14,794 nt of DNA, taken from Candidatus Zixiibacteriota bacterium (GTDB lineage: Bacteria; Zixibacteria; MSB-5A5; GN15; FEB-12). Shown here piece after piece: positions 1-6,782 of the stretch. Each line of letters opens with the position of its first letter. The first letter of the stretch is position 1. The stretch lies in assembly GCA_023132995.1 (NCBI GenBank), contig JAGLXI010000016.1, positions 1 to 14,794 of the forward strand, written 5' to 3'. Both the position numbers and the translations under genes were made by a program. Under the pieces are notes generated by a model that was given only the letters and a program-made list of their open reading frames with translations, was not told the origin of the DNA and did no database searches.

Positions 1-2
1 AC

Positions 3-2084
3 AGCATAGGTCACATCCCCCAGCAGAAGATCGCGGTAGGTGAAGGAGTCGACCCTGCCGGATATCTCGAATCGAGGTTCATCCAGGTAGCCACCGACAG
101 AGGCCCGGCACGAAACCAGGCCGTCAATCGCCAGCATGGTATCATGCAGACTCAACCAGGGCGCGACGGGAATCCGCTCAAGGGCCAGATTCAAGTCCAG
201 CGCTTCATCGTAGTCGGCCCGACCGTTAACGGAGATCGAGGAACCGTTGTTACCGATTGTGATTCCCCTCAAATCGAAGCCGGCCGAATCGATCTCAATA
301 TCCAACTCCCCGACATTGTAGAAGTCGTTTTCAAGAACCCACAGGGACAGCGAATCAATCCCCAGTTGCATCGGCGCGGCCTGATGGTTCAGCAGGCCGC
401 GAGCCGCAACGTTTGCACGTCGGTTGTACAGATAGACGGAGTCTATGCGGACCAGGTTGGAGTCAACCGTTAACCTGCCATAGAGAGTATCAAAGGGCAA
501 GCTCCACGCATGTCCATCGAGATACCTGAGTTCGACATCACCCCGCTTACCGGTCAGAAAACGGCTGATGCCCGCGTCGGCGACGAACTCCCTGCTGAAA
601 AGCCCGTAGAGCCACAGAGAATCCGACACGAACTGTCCATGCAGGTCGGGGTCGCGCGTTTTACCCGATATGCTCGCGACAGCCTGCCCGCGACCGCCGG
701 GCTCCTCCAGAAACAACTTTCCCCGGTAACGATCAAGATTGACCAGGTCAGCCCGAACGCGCAGATCGAGTTCTCCGTCGTAGTCAATCGGCCCACTGAC
801 GTAGAACACGTTCTCGAAATAGTCGAACCGAAACGAATCGACAAAGACCAGCGAGTCGGTCGTTATCATCAGGTCACCGAGGGCACCGTGAAAATGATAG
901 TCGTGGAATACGGATTCGTGGAGTTCGGTATTGATTTTCAATACCATCGTTCGCTTTTTGAACGACTCTCCAACAAGGCTGATACGCCCGCTGAGATCCG
1001 AGTGGAAACTGGAGGCAACCAGTCTTCGCAGATCGAAGTTCCTGATATCGGCGTCGAGGCGGTATTGCTCCGGACGGATCGAGAAGTCGATCTCGCCGCT
1101 GCCATCGATGGCGCAGTTGCCGAAGACCATCCCGTAGAGCGTGTCCAGTACCAGGTGCCGGTCGGCCAGGTGAAAGCCGGCGTGCAGGTTCTCAAAAGAC
1201 GCAAACATGAAGTCACCGCCGATATCCGCCTCCCCCTGCAGACGTCCCTTCTCAAATGTAACAACACCGTTGAGGTCAAGTACGCCCCGCAAGCGCGGGC
1301 CAATGTGGGCGGCGATATCGGACAGGTCGACGTTGTCTGCGGCAAAACTCACGAGGCCGGCCGGCTCCGTGCCGAGGCTCACGTTGCCGTCTAACCTGAT
1401 ACGGGTATCCTCGCTGATAATAGCCAAATCCTTAAAGAGCAGGTTTCCGTTCGAGTAGGTCAGTTTGCCGACAGCGGCATCTAGCTGGAAGCGGTTGTCG
1501 GCAGTGGCAAACTCAAACCTCTCGACGTCAACAGCATAGGTTTCCTCGGCCCCCCGGAGCGCCAGCGACACTATGATATCCTCAAAAGCGACGGTGTCAC
1601 CGTTGAACAGGAGCTTCACGTTGATATGATTCAAACCAAGGGCGGCGATGGAAAACTGCGACAGGGTCGCCTCCCCGGCAGGCTTTGCCTCACGACTGAG
1701 ACCGGGGAGCAACCAGCCCTCGGCACTGTCGCGTACAAGGGATATCTCAGCCGAGTCAAGGTACAGGTAGTCCAGGGCGTAACTCCCACTCCAGACGCGG
1801 GAGATACTGTACCCTGTGGAAATCCTTGGAAAACTTGCCAATCGGAAACGGTGGGAAGAGTCGATATACGTCACTGTCACGTCTTCCAGGACAAGCGCGG
1901 AGAAGAGGTTTCCCGACATCCGCCCAATATCAACATGTAAATTATGCGGGCCGAGGAGAGAGTCCATACGATTGCTGACAATCGCTTCCAGTCCGCCGAA
2001 CTCGAAAACGTAGAGGAACAGGCCGGCCAGGATCAGCACGATGCCCCCTAACACTGCCAACAGAATTCGCCGGCGGGTCGTCAT
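3..2084 (-). CDS. TamB/AsmA-like (DUF490-type) membrane-anchored protein, 3' end off window
   Basis: The minus strand is open without a stop from an ATG at 2084 to the left edge, giving 694 codons with the C-terminus missing. Residues 1-30 are a basic start (MTTRRR) and one hydrophobic segment (about 7-25), an inner-membrane anchor with the rest in the periplasm. What follows is long, repetitive beta-strand-like sequence rich in alternating hydrophobic and Asp/Gly residues, with recurring phrases such as DLNGVVTFEKG, FSIRPEQYRLDADI and DYDGELDLRVRADLV. That is the texture of AsmA/TamB/DUF490 proteins, which span the periplasm and help move lipids or outer-membrane proteins. Its ATG overlaps the stop of the upstream gene by four bases (ATGA), so translation is probably coupled. 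TamB versus another AsmA-like member cannot be decided without the C-terminal domain. Family-level call is fairly sure; precise role is inference. Confidence 0.8.
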   Translation of the reverse strand, partial: MTTRRRILLAVLGGIVLILAGLFLYVFEFGGLEAIVSNRMDSLLGPHNLHVDIGRMSGNLFSALVLEDVTVTYIDSSHRFRLASFPRISTGYSISRVWSGSYALDYLYLDSAEISLVRDSAEGWLLPGLSREAKPAGEATLSQFSIAALGLNHINVKLLFNGDTVAFEDIIVSLALRGAEETYAVDVERFEFATADNRFQLDAAVGKLTYSNGNLLFKDLAIISEDTRIRLDGNVSLGTEPAGLVSFAADNVDLSDIAAHIGPRLRGVLDLNGVVTFEKGRLQGEADIGGDFMFASFENLHAGFHLADRHLVLDTLYGMVFGNCAIDGSGEIDFSIRPEQYRLDADIRNFDLRRLVASSFHSDLSGRISLVGESFKKRTMVLKINTELHESVFHDYHFHGALGDLMITTDSLVFVDSFRFDYFENVFYVSGPIDYDGELDLRVRADLVNLDRYRGKLFLEEPGGRGQAVASISGKTRDPDLHGQFVSDSLWLYGLFSREFVADAGISRFLTGKRGDVELRYLDGHAWSLPFDTLYGRLTVDSNLVRIDSVYLYNRRANVAARGLLNHQAAPMQLGIDSLSLWVLENDFYNVGELDIEIDSAGFDLRGITIGNNGSSISVNGRADYDEALDLNLALERIPVAPWLSLHDTMLAIDGLVSCRASVGGYLDEPRFEISGRVDSFTYRDLLLGDVTYA

Positions 2085-2788
2085 CCGTTCCGCCCCAGTT
2101 TGTCCGTTATCGCCAGAGCGCTGCTGTAGCCCTCACCGGCGACGGAACCGATGTCACTGACGACCGTTTGCAGGAGTTGCCGGGAAGCTCCCACATTGAG
2201 TGCGCCTTTCATATGCGAGAACAACTGCTTGGGCAGGTTTTCGATCATCAGGCTGGCCACGATACTCAGTTCCCTGTCGACGACAGCCAGTTCCGGACGA
2301 GAGAGAACCTTGCCGTATCCTTCGACTATCATCCACCGGAAGACCTCCGGCGCGACAGACTCAACTTTGGCCTTGAGTGGCTCGTAGCTGTCCCCGTAGA
2401 CCCTCCGACACAGCTTTATGCCGTTATCAAACCAGGCGGTGGATTCGTCGCTGCCGTACGGTTGTAGCGTCGAGTTTCCGTGGTAGTCCGGGAATGCCTC
2501 CCCGAGAACCTCGGCGGCAATCAACATCCGCGGAAACCCGAGAAACAGATAACTCTGCAGAACCACTTCGTACAGTTGATCGCGCCGCACGGAATACCGG
2601 CGGCCCAATGCAACCGCCTCGTTTAATACATCCGTCCGACCGACGGCGATGGCCGCAGAAAAGAGGGCCAGCGACCGTGTAACCTCGTCCTGCTTCGGCC
2701 GAAAAGCCGTCAGGATGTCCAGAAACCCGTCCGAATCGACATTGGAACCCATCGCTGCCAGTAAAGCGAAAAGCTGAGGCGGTGGCAA
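2081..2788 (-). CDS. carboxymuconolactone-decarboxylase/AhpD-fold protein lacking CxxC
   Basis: This 235-residue all-helical protein has two CMD-like repeats. The first is around residues 69-97 (DQLYEVVLQSYLFLGFPRML), matching the family's 'hhxYxGFPxA' segment. The second is around 171-202 (DRELSIVASLMIENLPKQLF followed by SHMKGALNVGAS). The CxxC peroxidase pair of AhpD is absent; the only Cys is near residue 127, so an AhpD-style disulfide reaction is unlikely. A decarboxylase-like or non-catalytic role remains open. The start is uncertain: TTG at 2788 has an in-frame TAA two codons upstream and no clear Shine-Dalgarno, while an in-frame ATG at 2752 would remove 12 residues. It lies 8 bases after the HtrA-like gene and overlaps the TamB-like gene by four bases, so it is part of the sigma-factor operon. 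Fold family is likely; function unknown. Confidence 0.75.
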   Translation of the reverse strand: MPPPQLFALLAAMGSNVDSDGFLDILTAFRPKQDEVTRSLALFSAAIAVGRTDVLNEAVALGRRYSVRRDQLYEVVLQSYLFLGFPRMLIAAEVLGEAFPDYHGNSTLQPYGSDESTAWFDNGIKLCRRVYGDSYEPLKAKVESVAPEVFRWMIVEGYGKVLSRPELAVVDRELSIVASLMIENLPKQLFSHMKGALNVGASRQLLQTVVSDIGSVAGEGYSSALAITDKLGRNG

Positions 2789-2796
2789 TAATTAAC

Positions 2797-3984
2797 TTAG
2801 CGGTGGAGTGTTCGCAGCCTGCTCTCTATGTGTCGCAGGGTTTGCTTAAGGCGATTGATCTCACGATAGAGGGAATCATCGGCGGTTGCCCGGCTGTGGT
2901 CGGCGGTGGTTGAACCTGATAACCAACCGCCCGTGGTCAATTTTCGCTGGCCCACTTTCAGCCGCGTGAAGTAGGAACTGTTTTGGCGGACAAAACCGAC
3001 TTCGAGAACCGCGCCCGGCCTCCTGCCACGAACCTCATTCATCAGTTCGCTGACGCAGGTAATGGGGCTGTCGTCAACTCTGAATATGAGGTCGCCCTTG
3101 CGAAGTCCCGCTCTCGCCGCCGGTGAGGCGGGGACAATATCCGTGATAAGGGTACCCCTGTCGATGATCGTGTAATGCTGGGAGCCGGCCGCGGCAAACT
3201 GGTTGGGAGAACCGATTTCGATACCGGGTGATATCTCTATATCTACCGTCTCCACGCCGATGTACCCGGCCATGCGGTCGCCCTTAGTAAGGACATATTC
3301 GACAGCAGGGCGAATCTTGTATACCGGCATGGCCAGGCCGACCTCAGCCGGTTGACCTTCGCCGATGCCACCCGTGATTACGCCCACCAGCGAGCCCGAC
3401 AGGTCAAACAAACCGCCGCCGATAGTCCCGGACGTTATGGGTGCCGAAAACTGCAGGGCTCCGTCCGGCCGAGCGCCGGCGCAAAACCCGATGGACGGAC
3501 AGGCTCTAAGTCCATAGGCGTTGCCGACCGCGAGCACCATCTGTCCGGCGCAGGTATAGTGCGCAGAATGTCTCGCCGGAGAACCAATGTGGTCCGCAAC
3601 AGCCAACACGGCCAGTCCGGTATGGTAGTCGATACCCACCAACCGACCGGCCATAACCCGACCTTCGAAACTCACCGTTATGCGATCCCGCCCGGCCACT
3701 GACGTCGCCGCCACCAGTATGTGTCCCGCGCTGTCGAATACTATGCCTGAGGATATCAACCGCTGCACGGCTTCATCAGCAGCGCCTTCAAACAGACTGG
3801 CCTGAATGCGTCGGGATGCCTCGACCGTCACCACCGAGCGCGACACCGAGCAGACCAGCTTGCTTAGCCCGTTCTCAAGCGAATACAAGCTGCTATCGCC
3901 GGCGGAAATCCTGTCGGTAAAAAAGACCGCCACTAAACATGACAGGATGATCATGGTGGCGGTCGACAAACGAATCTTTAGCAT
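2797..3984 (-). CDS. HtrA/DegP-like pseudoprotease with PDZ domain, catalytic triad lost
   Basis: This 395-residue exported or membrane-anchored protein has a hydrophobic N-terminal segment at about residues 9-23, a trypsin-like HtrA domain at about 35-235, a PDZ domain at about 242-345 (ASPAARAGLRKGDLIFRVDD) and a C-terminal coiled coil at about 371-393. Aligned by eye with DegP/DegS, every catalytic position is changed. The TNNHVV His becomes Thr94 (VAATSV), the SDIAL/TDLAVL Asp becomes Gly123 (HTGLAVL), and the GNSGGPL Ser becomes Ile188 (GTIGGGL). The surrounding scaffold (ISSGIVFDSAGHIL, LVGVITGG) is well kept and the frame is open, so this is a maintained non-proteolytic protein, not a decaying gene. 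ATG 3984 begins one base after the anti-sigma stop and gives a normal signal-peptide n-region; ATG 4008 is an alternative adding eight residues. Its probable job is a PDZ peptide sensor or chaperone for the adjacent sigma/anti-sigma pair (inference). Confidence 0.88.
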   Translation of the reverse strand: MLKIRLSTATMIILSCLVAVFFTDRISAGDSSLYSLENGLSKLVCSVSRSVVTVEASRRIQASLFEGAADEAVQRLISSGIVFDSAGHILVAATSVAGRDRITVSFEGRVMAGRLVGIDYHTGLAVLAVADHIGSPARHSAHYTCAGQMVLAVGNAYGLRACPSIGFCAGARPDGALQFSAPITSGTIGGGLFDLSGSLVGVITGGIGEGQPAEVGLAMPVYKIRPAVEYVLTKGDRMAGYIGVETVDIEISPGIEIGSPNQFAAAGSQHYTIIDRGTLITDIVPASPAARAGLRKGDLIFRVDDSPITCVSELMNEVRGRRPGAVLEVGFVRQNSSYFTRLKVGQRKLTTGGWLSGSTTADHSRATADDSLYREINRLKQTLRHIESRLRTLHR

Positions 3985-3985
3985 T

Positions 3986-4684
3986 TTAGTACGCGTGCAC
4001 ACCCTCATTCTCAGAGACTGAACGGGGCGAGGAGTAGATTCTCACAACCGGCCGCAACAGATAGTAATCTGCAACATACGGCATCGGTCTGGCGCTGCTT
4101 GACGTAAGCCGGGCCAGTTCATGGCTCTCTTCCCAGGAGCCAAAGCGACCAACCGGCGCCAGTGTACGCGATATACGGCCTATTCTCTCAGCCCGGGCCA
4201 ACTGGTCGCTCAAAGACCAGTCCTCCCTGAGACTAACCGTCAAATTGGGATTCGTCACCGGCTGGACAGTGAGGTACGAATCATCGAGCGTCCTGCCCTC
4301 AGAGACGATCACCGCCGGCCTGGTATCTTCCTGCAACGTGGGCAGGGTGGCCACAATCGCAAAAACCGCTAAGCACGCCATTGCCAGGGCTGGTGCCAGC
4401 CGCCGCCAGAAGAAGGACGGCGCCGAACTGGGCAGGTAAGCCCTGGTATGCGTCTCGGCAAAACGCTCCTTGCCGATTCGGTTAAGAACGGCGACATTGA
4501 AATCATCGGAGAGCCTTATCCCGGGAATCTCCCGGGCGGCACCCGCCATATCTCGATAGATGGCTTCTTCTCGACGGCAACTCGCGCACGTGAGAAGATG
4601 CTCCCTGACCGCCTGCTTCCTGTGGCCGTCGAGTTCGCCGTTACAGTAAGCCGACAGGTAGGAGCGTGCCTTTCGACAACGCAT
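3986..4684 (-). CDS. zinc-binding (ZAS) transmembrane anti-sigma factor
   Basis: This 232-residue protein starts with a zinc-containing anti-sigma domain. Cys3, His29, Cys33 and Cys36 form the typical Cys...HxxxCxxC pattern (REHLLTCASC). A helical linker follows, then a single transmembrane segment at about residues 96-116 (LAPALAMACLAVFAIVATLP) and a periplasmic tail of roughly 115 residues with no family I recognise. The ZAS domain should hold the co-encoded sigma factor at the inner face of the membrane, and the tail is placed to sense the envelope. The start is set by a strong Shine-Dalgarno, GGAGG six bases before ATG 4684; an upstream ATG at 4717 lacks one. The gene overlaps the sigma gene by 44 bases and is followed after one base by the HtrA-like gene. 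Function of the N-terminal domain is sure; the signal it senses is unknown. Confidence 0.92.
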   Translation of the reverse strand: MRCRKARSYLSAYCNGELDGHRKQAVREHLLTCASCRREEAIYRDMAGAAREIPGIRLSDDFNVAVLNRIGKERFAETHTRAYLPSSAPSFFWRRLAPALAMACLAVFAIVATLPTLQEDTRPAVIVSEGRTLDDSYLTVQPVTNPNLTVSLREDWSLSDQLARAERIGRISRTLAPVGRFGSWEESHELARLTSSSARPMPYVADYYLLRPVVRIYSSPRSVSENEGVHAY

Positions 4685-5243
4685 TGTATTCCTCCATCCT
4701 CGGTTGCAGTTTGTCACGGAGCATCATCCGGGCCCGGTTCACACGTGATTTGACCGTGCCCAGAGGGACCGCCAGAACCTTGGCTACTTCCTCGTACGAC
4801 ATTTCTTGTACATCCCTAAGCATGAACGCCGTTCGGTACTTTTCGGGAAGACCCCCGATCGCCGAGTTGAGCGCCTGCGGTAAATGGCTGGGAAGCTTCA
4901 TCTCCACCGCCAGTTCCGCCTCACTGCCCTGCATGTCCGTTATGTCGTAGAACTTGAATTTCTTTCTCTTGCGCAGCTCATTGCGAGCTAAGTTCAGGGC
5001 TATCGTATAGATCCAGGTGGAGAAACAGTGCTGGAAATTGAACGACTGCCGGTGCTGATAGACCCTGACAAACGTCTCCTGAACGATATCCTCCGCCTCC
5101 TCAGTCGAAGAGAGCATGCGTCCGATTACATTCATCAGCCGCCCCTTGTAACGATCTACAAGCTGACTGAAAGCCATCATGTCACCGTTCTGGATCGCTC
5201 GAACCAGGGAGTAGTCAATGTCCTTGTCGGTTTGCTTCACCAT
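4641..5243 (-). CDS. ECF-type RNA polymerase sigma-70 factor (RpoE/SigW-like)
   Basis: This 200-residue protein has the two domains of an extracytoplasmic-function sigma factor. Region 2 is at about residues 25-93 (FSQLVDRYKGRL, EEAEDIVQETFVRVYQ, FSTWIYTIALNLARNELR), covering core-polymerase and -10 contacts. Region 4 is at about 122-175 (LPEKYRTAFMLRDVQEMSYE, then a helix-turn-helix ending VPLGTVKSRVNRAR) for -35 binding. Regions 1 and 3 are absent, as expected for the family, and length is normal. ATG 5243 follows an AAGG Shine-Dalgarno-like element and a sigma-70-like promoter about 25-50 bases upstream. Its C-terminal coding region overlaps the anti-sigma gene, the usual layout for a sigma/anti-sigma pair. 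The operon partners (pseudo-HtrA, TamB-like) suggest an envelope-stress or outer-membrane biogenesis regulon. The ECF call is very secure; the regulon is inferred. Confidence 0.95.
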   Translation of the reverse strand: MVKQTDKDIDYSLVRAIQNGDMMAFSQLVDRYKGRLMNVIGRMLSSTEEAEDIVQETFVRVYQHRQSFNFQHCFSTWIYTIALNLARNELRKRKKFKFYDITDMQGSEAELAVEMKLPSHLPQALNSAIGGLPEKYRTAFMLRDVQEMSYEEVAKVLAVPLGTVKSRVNRARMMLRDKLQPRMEEYNALSKGTLLPVGLL

Positions 5244-5268
5244 CAGTAACCTTGCGTTTGCTCGTCCT

Positions 5269-5296
5269 ATTAGATACTACCCGCCAGTGTTGTCAA
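5269..5296 (-). promoter_or_regulatory. promoter of the sigma-factor operon
   Basis: On the minus strand, TTGACA (5296-5291, perfect -35) is followed after 16 bases by TCTAAT (5274-5269, five of six to the -10 consensus). A transcript would begin near 5262, about 19 bases before the sigma ATG at 5243. An A-tract (about 5305-5310) sits just upstream of the -35 like an UP element. GGAACTT, the -35 core of RpoE-type promoters, overlaps the start of TTGACA (5302-5296), but its distance to TCTAA is 21 bases, longer than the roughly 16 usual for RpoE. Housekeeping transcription is therefore better supported than autoregulation. Confidence 0.6.
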
Positions 5297-5332
5297 AGTT
5301 CCGGGTTTTTTCGTCGGAATAAAATAGTCACT

Positions 5333-5354
5333 TTGTTGCGTCCCAACAAGTTGG
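5333..5354. promoter_or_regulatory. inverted repeats upstream of the sigma promoter (possible operator)
   Basis: Two overlapping dyads share the same half-site: TTGTTG-N5-CAACAA (5333-5338/5344-5349) and CCAAC-AA-GTTGG (5343-5347/5350-5354). They lie about 35-60 bases upstream of the -35 of the sigma operon, a position suited to an activator. The gap 5244-5459 contains no gene that I can support; besides the promoter and these dyads, it has a short direct repeat ACATGAC at about 5404-5422. Regulatory function is inferred from position and symmetry only. Confidence 0.3.
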
Positions 5355-5459
5355 CTGTCAATTCCGGGATTGCCCACTCAGTCTTCCGTCCCATCTCTAC
5401 TCAACATGACCGGCAACATGACGACTGCCCACCCTCGAGAACCGGACGCGCAGCCTGGA

Positions 5460-6689
5460 TCAGCCTATCGGCATTCGGAACAGTTCTCCCCAGGGCGAAA
5501 GATATAGCAAAATCCCGAACAGCAACAGCAACGTGATCGGAAGGGCCATCTGCCGGTAAACTCGGAGCAGATCGCTCTTGAAATAGTCATTGGTCAAGAT
5601 AAGGCAAAGATGCGTCGGTGAAAGCATTATTCCGACATAGCCCGAAATGTAGGCCAACAGAATCAACGACGGGGCGATCTCCGGCTGAAAAAGGAAACCG
5701 GCCAGGATTGTATAGCCCATTGCCACGTATGCGGCCACCATCCCTGTCAAAAGCCCGGCCGTGAAACAAACCAGGAAAACCACCAACTCCTGCGGCAGAT
5801 TGTACTCGGATGACAGCCTCGGAATCGATTCTATCGCCCCGGAAAGCTCCAGTGATGTCTGGAATGATAGCGTCCCGAACACGAGCAGAATCAGTTTATA
5901 CGAGAGCCCGTGCCGGAGCGCCTTGAGTAGCTTGTCCCGATCCGGGCGCTCCCTGGCGATCAGCGCAGCCGTCGAGAGTAGGATCGCCAGAGCCAGTTCG
6001 ATCTGCAGAACGCCGTACAACAGGATCGCCAATACTATCGGCCACAGGGCCCCGATAATACCCGGAACGGCCCGCTTCATATCAGCGTGGCCGGCGTTGC
6101 TGTTGTCTATTCGGCGGATGAAAAAGATAAGACCGATCACTACCATAGCAAGTGTCATGGGAAACTGCAGAAGTGAGACACGGCCAATGGGCAGACCGGT
6201 GATGGCCTCGGTGAGAATGATACCCGGGTAGATCGGCCAGAAAAATTCGACAATGTGCCTAAACCAGTAGTTGGTGACGGTACGGAACTCAGGCTGGTAT
6301 TTGCCGGCTCCAAGGACATTATCGACCAGCGGCGCGGAAAGCAGTGATCCCCCCGGCATCGGCATCAGACCGACCATAGGAGGTAGAGTCGCGCAGGCAG
6401 TCCGCTTGCCCCCCCACAGCGCTCGGCAGGCGGCAGCGAGCCTGTCAAGATAGCGCAATTCCGTCAAAAGCGAACCGAGGAACGTTATCTGGACCACTAC
6501 CGCAGTCAGAAACAAAAACCGCCGTGATCCCAGAAGCTCCCAGTAGCCTGACAGCAGTGTCGCCGGTTCCACAGAATAGAAAAGGGCCGTGAGAAGTCCC
6601 GCACCAAAGAGCGTGACGCCCACCGACACCTTCTTGCGCAGAGCCACAATGATAAGCCCAAAGACAACGATCAGTCGGGCGGCTTCCAT
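5460..6689 (-). CDS. DUF401-family integral membrane protein, putative anion transporter
   Basis: This 409-residue polytopic protein has about ten hydrophobic segments spread along its length. Two halves carry characteristic polar re-entrant motifs: MVGLMPMPGGSLLSAPLVD near residues 104-122 and ISGYVGIMLSPTHLCLILTN near 348-367. These are typical of DUF401 and related ion-transporter-superfamily proteins (GntP/DASS-like fold), which resemble carboxylate/anion permeases. The substrate is not known. No Shine-Dalgarno is obvious before ATG 6689. A TTGACA at 6723-6718 with a poor -10 (TACCGT, 17-base spacer) would put the transcript start almost at the ATG. The gene is divergent from pabB and separated by 216 bases from the sigma operon downstream. 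Family call is good; transported molecule unknown. Confidence 0.85.
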   Translation of the reverse strand: MEAARLIVVFGLIIVALRKKVSVGVTLFGAGLLTALFYSVEPATLLSGYWELLGSRRFLFLTAVVVQITFLGSLLTELRYLDRLAAACRALWGGKRTACATLPPMVGLMPMPGGSLLSAPLVDNVLGAGKYQPEFRTVTNYWFRHIVEFFWPIYPGIILTEAITGLPIGRVSLLQFPMTLAMVVIGLIFFIRRIDNSNAGHADMKRAVPGIIGALWPIVLAILLYGVLQIELALAILLSTAALIARERPDRDKLLKALRHGLSYKLILLVFGTLSFQTSLELSGAIESIPRLSSEYNLPQELVVFLVCFTAGLLTGMVAAYVAMGYTILAGFLFQPEIAPSLILLAYISGYVGIMLSPTHLCLILTNDYFKSDLLRVYRQMALPITLLLLFGILLYLSPWGELFRMPIG

Positions 6690-6744
6690 TGCTGACGGTA
6701 CACAGAACCCGGCCCGATGTCAATTGGAGGCTTCCAGCGCCGAC

Positions 6745-6770
6745 TTGACAAACGGCCCGCGGCGTATACT
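6745..6770 (+). promoter_or_regulatory. possible pabB promoter
   Basis: TTGACA (6745-6750) and TATACT (6765-6770) both match consensus well but are separated by only 14 bases, shorter than the usual 16-18. If used, transcription would start near 6777, only a few bases before ATG 6783, so pabB mRNA would be nearly leaderless. This agrees with the lack of a Shine-Dalgarno before that ATG. The short spacer makes the call tentative. Confidence 0.3.
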
Positions 6771-6782
6771 TTGGTACTTGGA

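Noticed and set aside
510..1394. Plus-strand open frame of 294 codons (and others at 144-473 and 1626-1940)
   Set aside because: These are opposite-strand shadows of the TamB-like gene, whose minus-strand frame is open through the whole region and has the expected family composition; the plus-strand products look like nothing known.
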